Part shown: positions 7,667 through 15,344 of the stretch, in pieces
Position numbering within the stretch: position 1 is the first letter of the stretch
Layout of the letters: every line of letters begins with the position of its first letter
Assembly: GCA_964468125.1 (NCBI GenBank)
Contig: CAYXVF010000089.1
Span: 1-25,729 of the forward strand
Direction of reading: 5' to 3'
DNA length: 25,729 nucleotides
Source of the DNA: CAYXVF01 sp964468125
Lineage (GTDB): Bacteria > Myxococcota > XYA12-FULL-58-9 > CAYXVF01
The notes under the pieces: model-generated
Database searches by the model: none
The model's input: only the letters and a program-made list of their open reading frames with translations
Told to the model about the DNA's origin: nothing
Program-made: the position numbers and the translations under genes

Positions 7667-8264
7667 GTCCGTCCTCGCGCTCCTTTCCGTCGACCGGGTG
7701 ATCACTCCCGCTTTGTTGACTGTCAGTGTCTTAATGTGGGCGGTGATCGTGCTGCGCTACGCCGCCCTGCGACGCGCAAGCACGGACGACGCGTCGGCCC
7801 GAGTGCTCGAGGCCCTCGAGCGCGAACGTGTGCGGCCAGTGGATGTTCATCACCATCCGCCCTTTGCGAGCGTACTCGACGAGTTCATCGTGGAGGGGGC
7901 GCACGTGGTTCGAGTGCATGGCTCGAGCCCGCTGCGCTTCGAGGTCATGGTCGGCCGCGCCTCGAACAAGCTCGCCGCGTACAGAAACGTCTTGCGCAGC
8001 CTGGTCGCAGCCGCGCCTCTCCTCGGCCTTCTCGGCACGGTCGACGGTATGATCGACACCTTCGCGTCGCTCCATTCCGCTTCGAGCCTGCGCGGGAGTG
8101 AAGCAACGGTCGCGGGCGGGATCTCCCTGGCGCTCGCGAGCACACAGCTCGGACTCGCCGTGGGCGTACCGGGGCTCGTTCTGATGCGCGTGCTCGAGCG
8201 CAAGGAAGCGGCTGCTCGGCGTGCGCTTCATCAGGCGCGCGCCGCCTTTGGACGGCGCGCGTGA
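7659..8264 (+). CDS. exbB: ExbB-type proton-channel protein (second copy)
   Basis: This 201-aa MotA/TolQ/ExbB family protein has one N-terminal membrane segment (about 14-34), a cytoplasmic loop, and two more segments. These contain APLLGLLGTVDGMIDTF and TQLGLAVGVPGLVLM, the family signatures. With ExbD it forms the proton-conducting stator that energises TonB. It lacks the periplasmic extension of the preceding TtpC-like gene, so the cluster has one extended and one plain ExbB, as in TonB2 systems. ATG 7659 is preferred over the ATG at 7626 because GAGG (7648-7651) lies 7 nt upstream and the hydrophobic N-terminus starts at once. Residues 64-66 are three consecutive histidines in the cytoplasmic loop. 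It overlaps the upstream gene by 8 nt and exbD by 4 nt. Confidence 0.93.
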   Translation: MVESVLALLSVDRVITPALLTVSVLMWAVIVLRYAALRRASTDDASARVLEALERERVRPVDVHHHPPFASVLDEFIVEGAHVVRVHGSSPLRFEVMVGRASNKLAAYRNVLRSLVAAAPLLGLLGTVDGMIDTFASLHSASSLRGSEATVAGGISLALASTQLGLAVGVPGLVLMRVLERKEAAARRALHQARAAFGRRA

Positions 8265-8668
8265 GACTCGGTCGACTTCAGGAGGAGACGCGAACGGAAG
8301 AGCCGAACATCACACCGCTCATCGATATCGTGTTCATCCTTCTGATCTTCTTTGTCGTCACCACGACCTTCGCCCGCGACCTCGGTCTCGACGTGGACCG
8401 TCCCGCGGCGTCGACCGGAGCCGAGCTGCCGTCTCGGGTCGTGCGCGTCGCAGTCAGCGCAGGCGGCGAGATCACCGTGGACGCTCAGCCTACGAGCACC
8501 TGGCGTCTCCGAGATGAAATCGCGGGCCGCTTCGAGCTGAATCCGGCGCGCACGGTGCTCGTGGTGGCGGACCGCGCCGTAAACGCGCAGCGTTTGGTGT
8601 CCGTGATGGACGCCGCGCGTGAAGCGGGAGCCGCGCAGGTGTCCCTCGCGGTCGAGGAGGGACCATGA
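8261..8668 (+). CDS. exbD: ExbD/TolR biopolymer transport protein
   Basis: This 135-aa protein has one N-terminal membrane helix with the family signature ITPLIDIVFILLIFFVV. Asp22 is the proton-carrying aspartate equivalent to Asp25 of E. coli ExbD. A periplasmic domain follows, with the ending typical of ExbD (VLVVADRAVNAQRLVSVMDAAR). It works with the ExbB proteins to couple proton flow to TonB. GTG 8261 overlaps the exbB stop in a GTGA junction, and the downstream tonB ATG overlaps its own stop in ATGA, indicating translational coupling. Length is normal for the family. Confidence 0.94.
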   Translation: MRLGRLQEETRTEEPNITPLIDIVFILLIFFVVTTTFARDLGLDVDRPAASTGAELPSRVVRVAVSAGGEITVDAQPTSTWRLRDEIAGRFELNPARTVLVVADRAVNAQRLVSVMDAAREAGAAQVSLAVEEGP

Positions 8669-9297
8669 GGACCCTGGGCGTCGCCTTGGCCATCGGGCTT
8701 CTTGCCACCGCCGTCACGGTGGTACTGGTGGCGAGCCTTCGTGGCCACCGGGAGCCCGTTCCGGTTCAGGACCCGCCGCCGCGCGAGCCCGTCGTCGTGG
8801 CACCGCCGCCGCGCGAGCCCGAGCGCACGCCGTCGAGTGCGTTTGCGCCGGCAAGCGCATCTTCGCCGCGCGAGCTCCTCGAGCCCGCGCCCATGCTCGA
8901 AGCCTCGGAGCTCGCCGCGCTCTCCGATTCGCACCCGGGGGCCACTCTCGCTCGCGCGTTTCCGCGGCTCGACAGCAGCTCGCTTCGCGGTGCGGTCCAG
9001 AGTGCGCGCAGCGTGGAGACGGTGGACCGGCCCGCGCGACCGCTCAGCCGCCCCACGCCGAGCTATCCTCCGGCGGCGCGGAAAAATCGCACGGAAGGTT
9101 TCGTTCGCGTGCGTTTGCGCGTTGATGCGGGGGGGCGGGTTCTCGACGCGGTGGTGGTCGAGTCGGAGCCTCCCGGCGTTTTCGATCAGGTCGCGCTCGA
9201 CGCCGCCCGTCGCTACCGCTTTGAGCCGGCGAGTCGCAAGGGAGAGCCGATCGAGAGCACCCTCGAGCAACGGATCGTGTTTCGGCTGCAGCGATGA
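8665..9297 (+). CDS. tonB: TonB energy transducer
   Basis: This 210-aa protein has a single N-terminal membrane anchor (about 4-25), a Pro/Arg/Glu-rich periplasmic spacer including two PPPREP copies, and a C-terminal TonB domain (about 125-210). The domain has the YP motif at Tyr134-Pro135, GFVRVRLRVDAGGRVLDAVVV and ARRYRFEPA. It transmits motor energy to the outer-membrane receptor by binding its TonB box. The spacer is shorter than in E. coli TonB, as is usual for TonB2-type transducers, whose partners are thought to help span the periplasm. GAGGAGGGA just upstream supports ATG 8665; ATGA overlaps link it to exbD and to the TPR gene. Confidence 0.93.
   Translation: MRTLGVALAIGLLATAVTVVLVASLRGHREPVPVQDPPPREPVVVAPPPREPERTPSSAFAPASASSPRELLEPAPMLEASELAALSDSHPGATLARAFPRLDSSSLRGAVQSARSVETVDRPARPLSRPTPSYPPAARKNRTEGFVRVRLRVDAGGRVLDAVVVESEPPGVFDQVALDAARRYRFEPASRKGEPIESTLEQRIVFRLQR
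8773..8820 (+). repeat. 18-nt direct repeat in tonB proline-rich region
   Basis: CCGCCGCCGCGCGAGCCC occurs at 8773-8790 and again at 8803-8820, 30 nt apart and in frame. Each copy encodes PPPREP. It is a small tandem-type duplication lengthening the rigid periplasmic spacer of TonB, and a site where copy number could vary. Confidence 0.85.
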
Positions 9298-10346
9298 TGA
9301 TCTGCATGGTGCTCAGCGTCGCGCTCCTCGCCGCGACGGACCTCGGCGAGATCGAAGCGATGATCGATCGGGGAGAGCTCGATGCGGCCTCCGCCGCCCT
9401 CGACGACGCGGACGCCCCAGAAGCGCTCCTGGCGCGATTGCGCGGGGCGATCGCTTTGCAGCGGGGAGAGCTCGAGCGCGCCGCGGATCACTTTGAACGG
9501 GCGCTCGATACCTATCGTGGGGATCCGTCGACGAGTCTCTACCTTGCGCACGTCTACGTTGAGCTCGGGCGCGCCGGAGAGGCAGAAGCACTGCTGCCGG
9601 CCCTCGACGGCTTGGAGGTCATGGCGGCGCCCTTGGTGCGGGCACAGGTAGAACGCGCGCTCGGGCGCGACGAGAGCGCCTATCGAATTCTCTCAGTGGC
9701 GGCGCAACGCTACCCCGATTCGGTGGCACCGCTTCTCGAGCTGGTGGCGCTCTGTGCCGAGCTCGGCGTGCGCACGGAGCTGCGTCGCTGGCTCGACCGC
9801 GCGGTCGGTCGCAAGACGCTGAGCGAAGACGAGGCTCTGGCCCTCGTCGACGCCGCCTACGAGGACCCGAAGGCCTTGCCCTCCTTGGAGCGCCTCGCCG
9901 CGCGCTTTCCCGATTCCGCCGAGCTTCGGGGGCACTTGGCCCACGCGTATGCGGCGGGGGGCGCTCGTCATGCCGCGGCGCGACTCTTCGAGTCTGCGAG
10001 CCGCTTGGGCGCCCCGTATGCGTTCGAGGCCGCGGACCAATACCGCACGGGGGGCAATCTGGATGCGGCGCTGCGCATGAACGCGCAGGTGTCCGAGCCT
10101 CGAAGGCGCCTGCGTCAGCGGCTGGCTATCCTTTTCTCCGCGCGGCGGATGGGGCGTGTGCTCGCACTCGAGCCCGAGCTGCGCGCGGCGGGTCTCGACG
10201 GTCCGGACGAGCGCTATCGGATCGCCTATGCGAGCTACGCGGTCGGCAACTACCAGCGTGCCCTCGAGCTCGCCCGATCTTTGCTCGACACGGAGTGGCG
10301 CGACAGTGCGCAACGGCTGATCGACGCGGTGGAGCGTCTCCGATGA
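9294..10346 (+). CDS. TPR protein of the TonB2-type cluster
   Basis: This 350-aa protein has a very short hydrophobic N-terminus (MMICMVLSVALLAATD, probable signal peptide) followed by helical TPR-like repeats through the whole length. Examples are GELERAADHFERAL, YLAHVYVELGRAGEAEALL and YASYAVGNYQRALELA. A TPR protein closes the core of TtpC-type TonB2 clusters, in the same position as here. It is thought to act in the periplasm as an assembly or coupling factor, but its activity is not established. The start lies in an ATGATGA overlap with tonB; ATG 9297 is an equally good alternative. It overlaps the receptor gene by 4 nt. Confidence 0.85.
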   Translation: MMICMVLSVALLAATDLGEIEAMIDRGELDAASAALDDADAPEALLARLRGAIALQRGELERAADHFERALDTYRGDPSTSLYLAHVYVELGRAGEAEALLPALDGLEVMAAPLVRAQVERALGRDESAYRILSVAAQRYPDSVAPLLELVALCAELGVRTELRRWLDRAVGRKTLSEDEALALVDAAYEDPKALPSLERLAARFPDSAELRGHLAHAYAAGGARHAAARLFESASRLGAPYAFEAADQYRTGGNLDAALRMNAQVSEPRRRLRQRLAILFSARRMGRVLALEPELRAAGLDGPDERYRIAYASYAVGNYQRALELARSLLDTEWRDSAQRLIDAVERLR

Positions 10347-12679
10347 CGGCCTTGGTCCTAGCCCTTGGAGTGGTGGCGACGACCCCATGTCGTGTCTCCG
10401 GGCTGGTTGTGGACGCCTTTTCCGCGGAAGCGCTGAGCGGAGTCGAGGTTCGCCATGCGGACGGAGCCGTGCGGACCACGGAAGGGCAATTCGAGCTCGA
10501 GGTCCCCTGTGGCGAGCTTCGCCTCGAGTTTGAGCGCCTCGACTACGAGTCCGCGACGCGTCTTCTGACGCTGAGCGGTGACGAGGAGATCGAGGTCGCA
10601 CTCGAGCCGCGGGAGGTGAGCCGGATCGACGACGTGATCGTCGAGGCCCAGGCGCCAGCGATCCGTGATCCGCGCTCGACCCTCACCCTCGACTCGAACG
10701 CGTTGCGAAGGACGCGCGGACGCAACCTGGCGGACTCCCTCGCGGAGGTGCCCGGCGTGGTGACCCTGGAATCCGGCAGCGGAAGCAAACCGATCATTCG
10801 GGGACAGCAGGGGCGGCGGGTTTTGATCGTGGTCGATGGGATACGGCACGAGAGCCAAAAATGGGGCATCGACCATGCACCGGAGATCGATCCCTTCGCG
10901 GCCGGCAGCATCACGGTCGTGAAAGGGGCGTCCGGGGTGCGCTACGGACCGGACGCCATTGGCGGGGTGATCGTGCTAAAGCCCCACGCTTTTGGCGAGC
11001 GAGGGTTGAGTGGCAGCGCTCACCAGGTGCTCGAATCGAATGGTCGACAGGGCACGCTGGCTCTGCGCCTCGACTCCGTGGATCAGGCCCTCGAAGGCCT
11101 ATCGTTCCGGGTCGATGGAAACGTTCAGCGGCGCGCGGCGCTCTCCACACCCGACTACCCCCTCAACAACACCGGCGGAGCCACCTGGAACCTCGGCGCG
11201 GCGGCCCGTTGGCTCGGCGATGGCTACTCCCTCGAGCTGAGTGTCCGGCGTCACGACTTCGAGAACGGAGTCTTCTCAGCGATCCTGAGCGACACGCCGG
11301 GCGCCTTCTTCGCGAGCATCGAACGGGGAATCCCCCTCGGTGTTGAGAGCTTCGAGCGCCGCTACAGCTATGAGCGTCCCTATCAGACCGTGGTGCACGA
11401 TCTCGCCATCGCCCGCGGCCGCATCGACCTCGCCGCCGCGGGCACGCTCATGCTGTCTTTCGGCTTTCAGGACGACGCGCGCCAGGAGTTCGACATTGCC
11501 CGGCGCTCAATCCAGCGTCCGCAAGCCGATTTTTCGCTCCGGACGAGTCTGCTCGAGCTCGTCTGGGAGCAGCCCCGATGGGAGCCGTCCGAAGAACTGG
11601 AGCTCACCGGCATTGTCGGGGTGACGGGATGGCGACAGGCGAACGTGTATCGCGGGTTGCCCTTGATCCCGAACTACCGCGGGACGAGCTACGGGGTCTT
11701 TGCGATCGAGCAGTTGCGGGTCGGGGCCTTCGACCTGCAGCTCGGCGCTCGATTCGATGCGGCGGACCGTAACGCCTTCCTCAGCGACAACGCGTTCGAG
11801 GCCCTCCGTCGGCAAGGGCGTGTGGACGAGGAGAGCTGCACCGTCGAGCCGGACCGCGCGATCTGTCCGAGTGACTTCACGGGCACCTCAGGTTCCGTTG
11901 GGCTCACCTGGCGGGCGGCGGAGGGTGTGAGCCTTTCCGCTGAGCTGTCGAGTGCCACGCGATTCCCGACCATCGACGAGCAGTATCTAAACGGGACCGC
12001 GCCGAGCTTCCCCGCCTTTGCGATCGGAGATCCTGAGCTGGACGCCGAGACGACACTCGGAGGCTCGGTCACCGCTCGCATCGAGAAGGACTGGGTTGCC
12101 GCGGAGATCTCTGGCTGGGCGCAGCGAATCTCCGACTACATCTATTTTGCTCCGGCGCTCGGACCGGACGGTGAGCTTCTCTTCGATGTGCTCATCAGTG
12201 GTACCTACCCCCGTTTTGCCTTCAGCCAGATCGACGCCAATTTTTGGGGTGGGGAAGGGGCTGTCGCCCTGACGCCGTTTTCTGCGCCACTCACCGTCGA
12301 GCTCTCTGCCGCGCTGGTTCGGGGGCAGGACAGCGACGGTGGTTTCCTGGTGCTGGTGCCACCGGATCGAGGCCGGTTAGAGCTGCGCTATGACCTGGCC
12401 GAGTGGTTGGGCGAGGGAGAGGTCGCGGTGAATGTCAGCCACGTGCGACAGCAGGATCGCTTCGACCTAAATGCGGACTTCGCTGCTCCGCCGGACGCCT
12501 ATACCTTGGTGGGGGCTCGGGCCGGGAGCGCTCTGCAGTGGGGTGGGGTAGAGCTGCACGCGAGCCTCGAGGTGAGCAACCTGTTTAATCAGGCCTATCG
12601 CGACTACACGAGCCTGCTGCGCTACTTCGCCGATGAGCCGGGACGCACGGTCGTGCTGCGGGTGTCTCAGGATTTTTGA
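10343..12679 (+). CDS. TonB-dependent outer-membrane receptor with N-terminal carboxypeptidase-regulatory-like domain
   Basis: This is a 778-aa active transporter for a scarce ligand. In order it has a short hydrophobic leader, a CarboxypepD-regulatory-like beta domain (about 16-90), a TonB-box-like IDDVIVEA (95-102), a plug (about 105-225) and a 22-strand barrel. The plug contains VPGVVTLESGSGSKPIIRGQ and VKGASGVRYGPDAIGGVI; the barrel ends in Phe. The added N-terminal domain and the HESQKWGIDHAPEIDPF plug segment resemble Bacteroidetes-type receptors more than E. coli siderophore receptors (from memory, not a search). The substrate cannot be assigned; location with a Fur-family gene suggests a metal or metal chelate. 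The leader lacks the usual basic residues. It is translationally coupled to the TPR gene by ATGA. Confidence 0.92.
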   Translation: MTALVLALGVVATTPCRVSGLVVDAFSAEALSGVEVRHADGAVRTTEGQFELEVPCGELRLEFERLDYESATRLLTLSGDEEIEVALEPREVSRIDDVIVEAQAPAIRDPRSTLTLDSNALRRTRGRNLADSLAEVPGVVTLESGSGSKPIIRGQQGRRVLIVVDGIRHESQKWGIDHAPEIDPFAAGSITVVKGASGVRYGPDAIGGVIVLKPHAFGERGLSGSAHQVLESNGRQGTLALRLDSVDQALEGLSFRVDGNVQRRAALSTPDYPLNNTGGATWNLGAAARWLGDGYSLELSVRRHDFENGVFSAILSDTPGAFFASIERGIPLGVESFERRYSYERPYQTVVHDLAIARGRIDLAAAGTLMLSFGFQDDARQEFDIARRSIQRPQADFSLRTSLLELVWEQPRWEPSEELELTGIVGVTGWRQANVYRGLPLIPNYRGTSYGVFAIEQLRVGAFDLQLGARFDAADRNAFLSDNAFEALRRQGRVDEESCTVEPDRAICPSDFTGTSGSVGLTWRAAEGVSLSAELSSATRFPTIDEQYLNGTAPSFPAFAIGDPELDAETTLGGSVTARIEKDWVAAEISGWAQRISDYIYFAPALGPDGELLFDVLISGTYPRFAFSQIDANFWGGEGAVALTPFSAPLTVELSAALVRGQDSDGGFLVLVPPDRGRLELRYDLAEWLGEGEVAVNVSHVRQQDRFDLNADFAAPPDAYTLVGARAGSALQWGGVELHASLEVSNLFNQAYRDYTSLLRYFADEPGRTVVLRVSQDF

Positions 12680-12695
12680 TGGGAGGAAGCAAGTG

Positions 12696-13148
12696 ATGAG
12701 CGAATGGGAGAAGGAACGCGAGGAGATACGGGCTGCGGGGTTGCGCGCCACCGCTTCCCGAGTCGCCGTGCTGCGCTACATTCGCGCGGCGGGAATGCCC
12801 ATGACCCACGCGCAGGTTGCCGACGGGCTCTCGCGCGAGGTCTGGGACAAGGCCACCCTCTATCGCAACCTGACGGACTTGGCGGAAGTCGGATTGCTGC
12901 GCCGTATCTGTCTGAGCGACGGTATTCGGTTCGAAGACGTGCACGACCACGAGGCCGAGACGCCGGTGCACTTCGTCTGCAGCCAGTGTGAAGCGGTTCA
13001 GTGCCTGGTTCCCTGGGCGTTCGCTCCGCCGCGCAACGAGCAGTTTCCAAAGGCGCTCCTCTCCGGCGACGTGGAGGTCCAGATCCGCGGGACCTGCGAC
13101 AACTGCGCAAAAAAGACCCGAAAAAGAGTGGCTGCGACCAAACGGTGA
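12696..13148 (+). CDS. Fur-family metalloregulator
   Basis: This 150-aa DNA-binding repressor of the Fur/Zur/PerR family has a winged helix (about 10-80) with recognition helix DKATLYRNLTDLAEVGLLRR. Two CxxC pairs (Cys95/98 and Cys134/137) form a structural zinc site. The regulatory metal site is incomplete to the eye: His83, His85 and His92 are present, but the His usually found between the CxxC pairs in Fur (the G-H-x-L/I region) is absent. The true metal, Fe, Zn or other, is therefore unclear. The start is ATG 12696 with a strong GGGAGGAAG at 12681-12689; GTG 12693 is possible. It lies 16 nt after the receptor stop with its own strong ribosome binding site, so it probably ends the operon and may autoregulate it. 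A basic tail (KKTRKRVAATKR) closes it. Confidence 0.9.
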   Translation: MSEWEKEREEIRAAGLRATASRVAVLRYIRAAGMPMTHAQVADGLSREVWDKATLYRNLTDLAEVGLLRRICLSDGIRFEDVHDHEAETPVHFVCSQCEAVQCLVPWAFAPPRNEQFPKALLSGDVEVQIRGTCDNCAKKTRKRVAATKR

Positions 13149-13322
13149 CCGAGTCGTGAACCCGTGATGAGCCCGAGTTGCGATGGTCAAATCGGCGCCA
13201 ACGGAGGTTCAGACCATGTCTCGCTATGTCATTGCCATCCGAGCCCGCGGACTACGTCGATGCCTTCGTGGAGTCGCACCGCGAACGGGAGATCGTCAGT
13301 CGTGGCGGTTCAGGCACTCCGG
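13149..13322. other. spacer between convergent genes with a possible gene remnant
   Basis: This is a 174-nt gap between fur (+) and the unknown minus-strand gene. It holds GGAGG (13203-13207) 7 nt before ATG 13215, which opens a frame beginning MSRYVIAI. From about 13238 the sequence looks codon-biased in a different frame, reading PSEPADYVDAFVESHRERE with high third-position GC. This fits a short or decayed gene broken by a frameshift, but could be chance. No terminator hairpin was recognised. Confidence 0.3.
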
Positions 13323-14483
13323 TCAGAGCGCTCGCTCCTGCAATTCTTCCAGGATGTTCCAGCTTCGCTCCCGGATCGCTTCGAGATCGATGGTACCCCC
13401 CACGGCCAAACCATTCGCGGCGAGGTGATCGAGGTGCGCATCTCGACCGTAGACGCGAGACAGCGCGACGAGCACCGAGGCTCGGAGCTGACGATTCTGG
13501 CCGTCGTCGTGACTACTCGCCGCCGCCGCGATGAAATCGAGCACGCGTTTCAGCTCCCGGGTGTCGTGAACGACGAGGGAAGGGCGATCGTTGATCCGCA
13601 GAAGTGAGTCTGCGACGCCACTCATCGTCTCCACGACCCGCTTCATCGGTGCAGCTCTCAGGGGGGTCCAAAGGTCGAGGGCTTGATCGAGGAGTTCGCG
13701 GCAGTCAGCGAGCATTCGCTGGTCCCCGTCTCGCATCCAGGTGAAAGCGATACTGAAGAGCAGAGTGTCCAACGCCTCCACTGCGCGCTGAAGATGCGAC
13801 GGCCATTCGTCCGGCGGATGACGGGTGAGGGCGTGGTCGACTTCACGGCAGGCGCGATAGAACTCCACGACGCTCGTGCGTACGGCGCACGAGGCCTCTT
13901 CCTCCACGGACGCCACGTCGACCCCCTCCGGGGCGAGCACCGCGAAGAGGGCGGGAGCGATCGATTCGACGAGCGTCTCGACTCGGTCGAGGTGCGCCCT
14001 GCAGAAGGTCACGAGGACGTTCGGTGAGCTGCGGACCGTGTCATCATTCAGCCGTGCCTTGAGAGTTCGCCACTCACGGGCGATGAGACGTCGGGAAGCG
14101 CTGAGGGCGGCGGCGATGCGCTCGCGCCCCACGTGCTCGTGCTCTGGCTCGCCGGCCGTCAACGCGGTGGGCGATGCAGCGGAGTCCATGTCGATGTGGC
14201 CGACGGTGATGAAGGCTTGGGCCAGCTCGTCCGACGCGGCGCGCACGGGCTGTACGAGGCGGCGGACCTCCTGAAACACTTCCGCGAAACTCGCTCCTTC
14301 TTCCGCGAGACGGGCGACGTCATCGAAGGAGACGAGGTCGAGAACGAGGAGCAGGTGGGCGGCGCGGGCAACGAGCGCGCGCAGTCCGGTCGAGAGCTCT
14401 TCGTTCGGGAGCTCTCGGATCCAGCGGTTCAGCTCCGCGTCATCTACGCGCACCAACGCGGAGGGTGTTGGGGCTTTCGCCAT
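13323..14483 (-). CDS. hypothetical protein, mostly alpha-helical, downstream of rplC
   Basis: This is a 386-aa protein I do not recognise. It has no signal peptide or membrane segment. It is rich in Ala, Leu, Arg, Glu and Asp with long amphipathic helices, for example LAEEGASFAEVFQEVRRLVQPVRAAS. Codon composition matches the neighbours (high GC3), and the frame is open over the whole length, supporting a real gene. It begins 42 nt after the rplC stop on the same strand with no terminator between, so it is probably cotranscribed with L3. The ATG at 14483 has only GGTGG adjacent to it, so translation initiation may be weak or the start slightly different. A cytoplasmic helical regulator or scaffold is conceivable, but no function can be given. 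Confidence 0.7.
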   Translation of the reverse strand: MAKAPTPSALVRVDDAELNRWIRELPNEELSTGLRALVARAAHLLLVLDLVSFDDVARLAEEGASFAEVFQEVRRLVQPVRAASDELAQAFITVGHIDMDSAASPTALTAGEPEHEHVGRERIAAALSASRRLIAREWRTLKARLNDDTVRSSPNVLVTFCRAHLDRVETLVESIAPALFAVLAPEGVDVASVEEEASCAVRTSVVEFYRACREVDHALTRHPPDEWPSHLQRAVEALDTLLFSIAFTWMRDGDQRMLADCRELLDQALDLWTPLRAAPMKRVVETMSGVADSLLRINDRPSLVVHDTRELKRVLDFIAAAASSHDDGQNRQLRASVLVALSRVYGRDAHLDHLAANGLAVGGTIDLEAIRERSWNILEELQERAL

Positions 14484-14525
14484 CCACCCATTGTGACCGG
14501 TGATCTGCGTATACGCCAGTTTGCG

Positions 14526-15215
14526 CTAGGGAAGCGGGTTTTTCTTGATGGCCGGGCGGACCATCACATAGCCGTTCTTCGGACCCGGCACCGCGCCCTT
14601 CACCAACAGGAGGTTCTCCTCCGGACGGACCTGAACGATCTTGATGTTCTGGGTCGTGATGCGCTTGTCGCCATAATGGCCGGACATCTTACGGCCTTTG
14701 AAGACGCGACCGGGCCACTTTCGGCAGCCGATCGAGCCGCCGTGACGAAAATACTCGTGAGTACCGTGAGTGGCGGGGAAGCCCGCGAAGTTGTGGCGCT
14801 TCATGACGCCCGCAAAGCCCCGTCCCTTGCTCTTGCCGGTGACGTCCACCTTGTCGCCGACATTCCACTCGACATCGGCGAGGGTGATCTCGCTCCCTAC
14901 ATCGTGCTTCGCCAGGGTCTCGTCGGAGACGCGCATTTCGCGGATGAAGCGACGGGCGATCTCCTCGCCGCCGATGTCCTTGTAGAGACCGGCTTCGGGC
15001 TTGGTCAGCTTGCGCGCGGGCTTCTTGTCGAAGCCGAGCTGGTAGGCGGTGTAGCCGTCCTTTTTGCCGTTTTGGTTGGCGGCTTTGCTGCGTTTGTTGA
15101 GGACGAGGTTGGGACCGAGCTCGATGACGGTAACACCGACGCGTACCCCTTCATCGGTCCATACTTGGGTCATGCCAATCTTCTTGCCGAGGAGGCCGAG
15201 CTTACGCTCTTTCAT
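14526..15215 (-). CDS. rplC: 50S ribosomal protein L3
   Basis: This 229-aa large-subunit protein binds 23S rRNA near the peptidyl-transferase centre and is an early assembly protein. The N-terminus GLLGKKIGMTQVW and the loop GGSIGCRKWPGRVFKGRKM are diagnostic, as is the C-terminal LLLVKGAVPGP. Position 150-equivalent in the loop is Cys (GSIGC), not the Gln that PrmB methylates in E. coli. ATG 15215 is preceded by AGGAG 8 nt upstream (complement of 15224-15228). The frame is open further upstream to about 15374, but that is untranslated leader. rplC normally sits second in the S10 operon after rpsJ; here it stands alone on the opposite strand to the str operon, followed by a non-ribosomal gene. 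Confidence 0.97.
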   Translation of the reverse strand: MKERKLGLLGKKIGMTQVWTDEGVRVGVTVIELGPNLVLNKRSKAANQNGKKDGYTAYQLGFDKKPARKLTKPEAGLYKDIGGEEIARRFIREMRVSDETLAKHDVGSEITLADVEWNVGDKVDVTGKSKGRGFAGVMKRHNFAGFPATHGTHEYFRHGGSIGCRKWPGRVFKGRKMSGHYGDKRITTQNIKIVQVRPEENLLLVKGAVPGPKNGYVMVRPAIKKNPLP

Positions 15216-15313
15216 GTTTCTATCTCCTAGTGCGGGGGCGGCACGTTGCCGCTTACCCGAGAGAAGGACGCGCATCGAAGGCCCGCGCCATGCGCGCCCT
15301 CGTGGTAGGTCCC

Positions 15314-15332
15314 GCGGTCTTCTGCAGACCGC
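15314..15332 (-). promoter_or_regulatory. hairpin in the rplC leader
   Basis: GCGGTCT (15314-15320) and AGACCGC (15326-15332) form a perfect 7-bp inverted repeat with a 5-nt loop. On the minus strand it lies near the 5' end of the predicted rplC leader, about 100 nt before the start codon. No T run follows, so it is not a terminator. It is a candidate binding site for autogenous control, or an mRNA-stabilising hairpin. Confidence 0.4.
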
Positions 15333-15344
15333 TCGAGAGGCGGC

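Noticed and set aside
14133..15230. 365-codon + strand open frame across rplC and the unknown gene
   Set aside because: It is antisense to ribosomal protein L3 for most of its length; L3 identity is certain.
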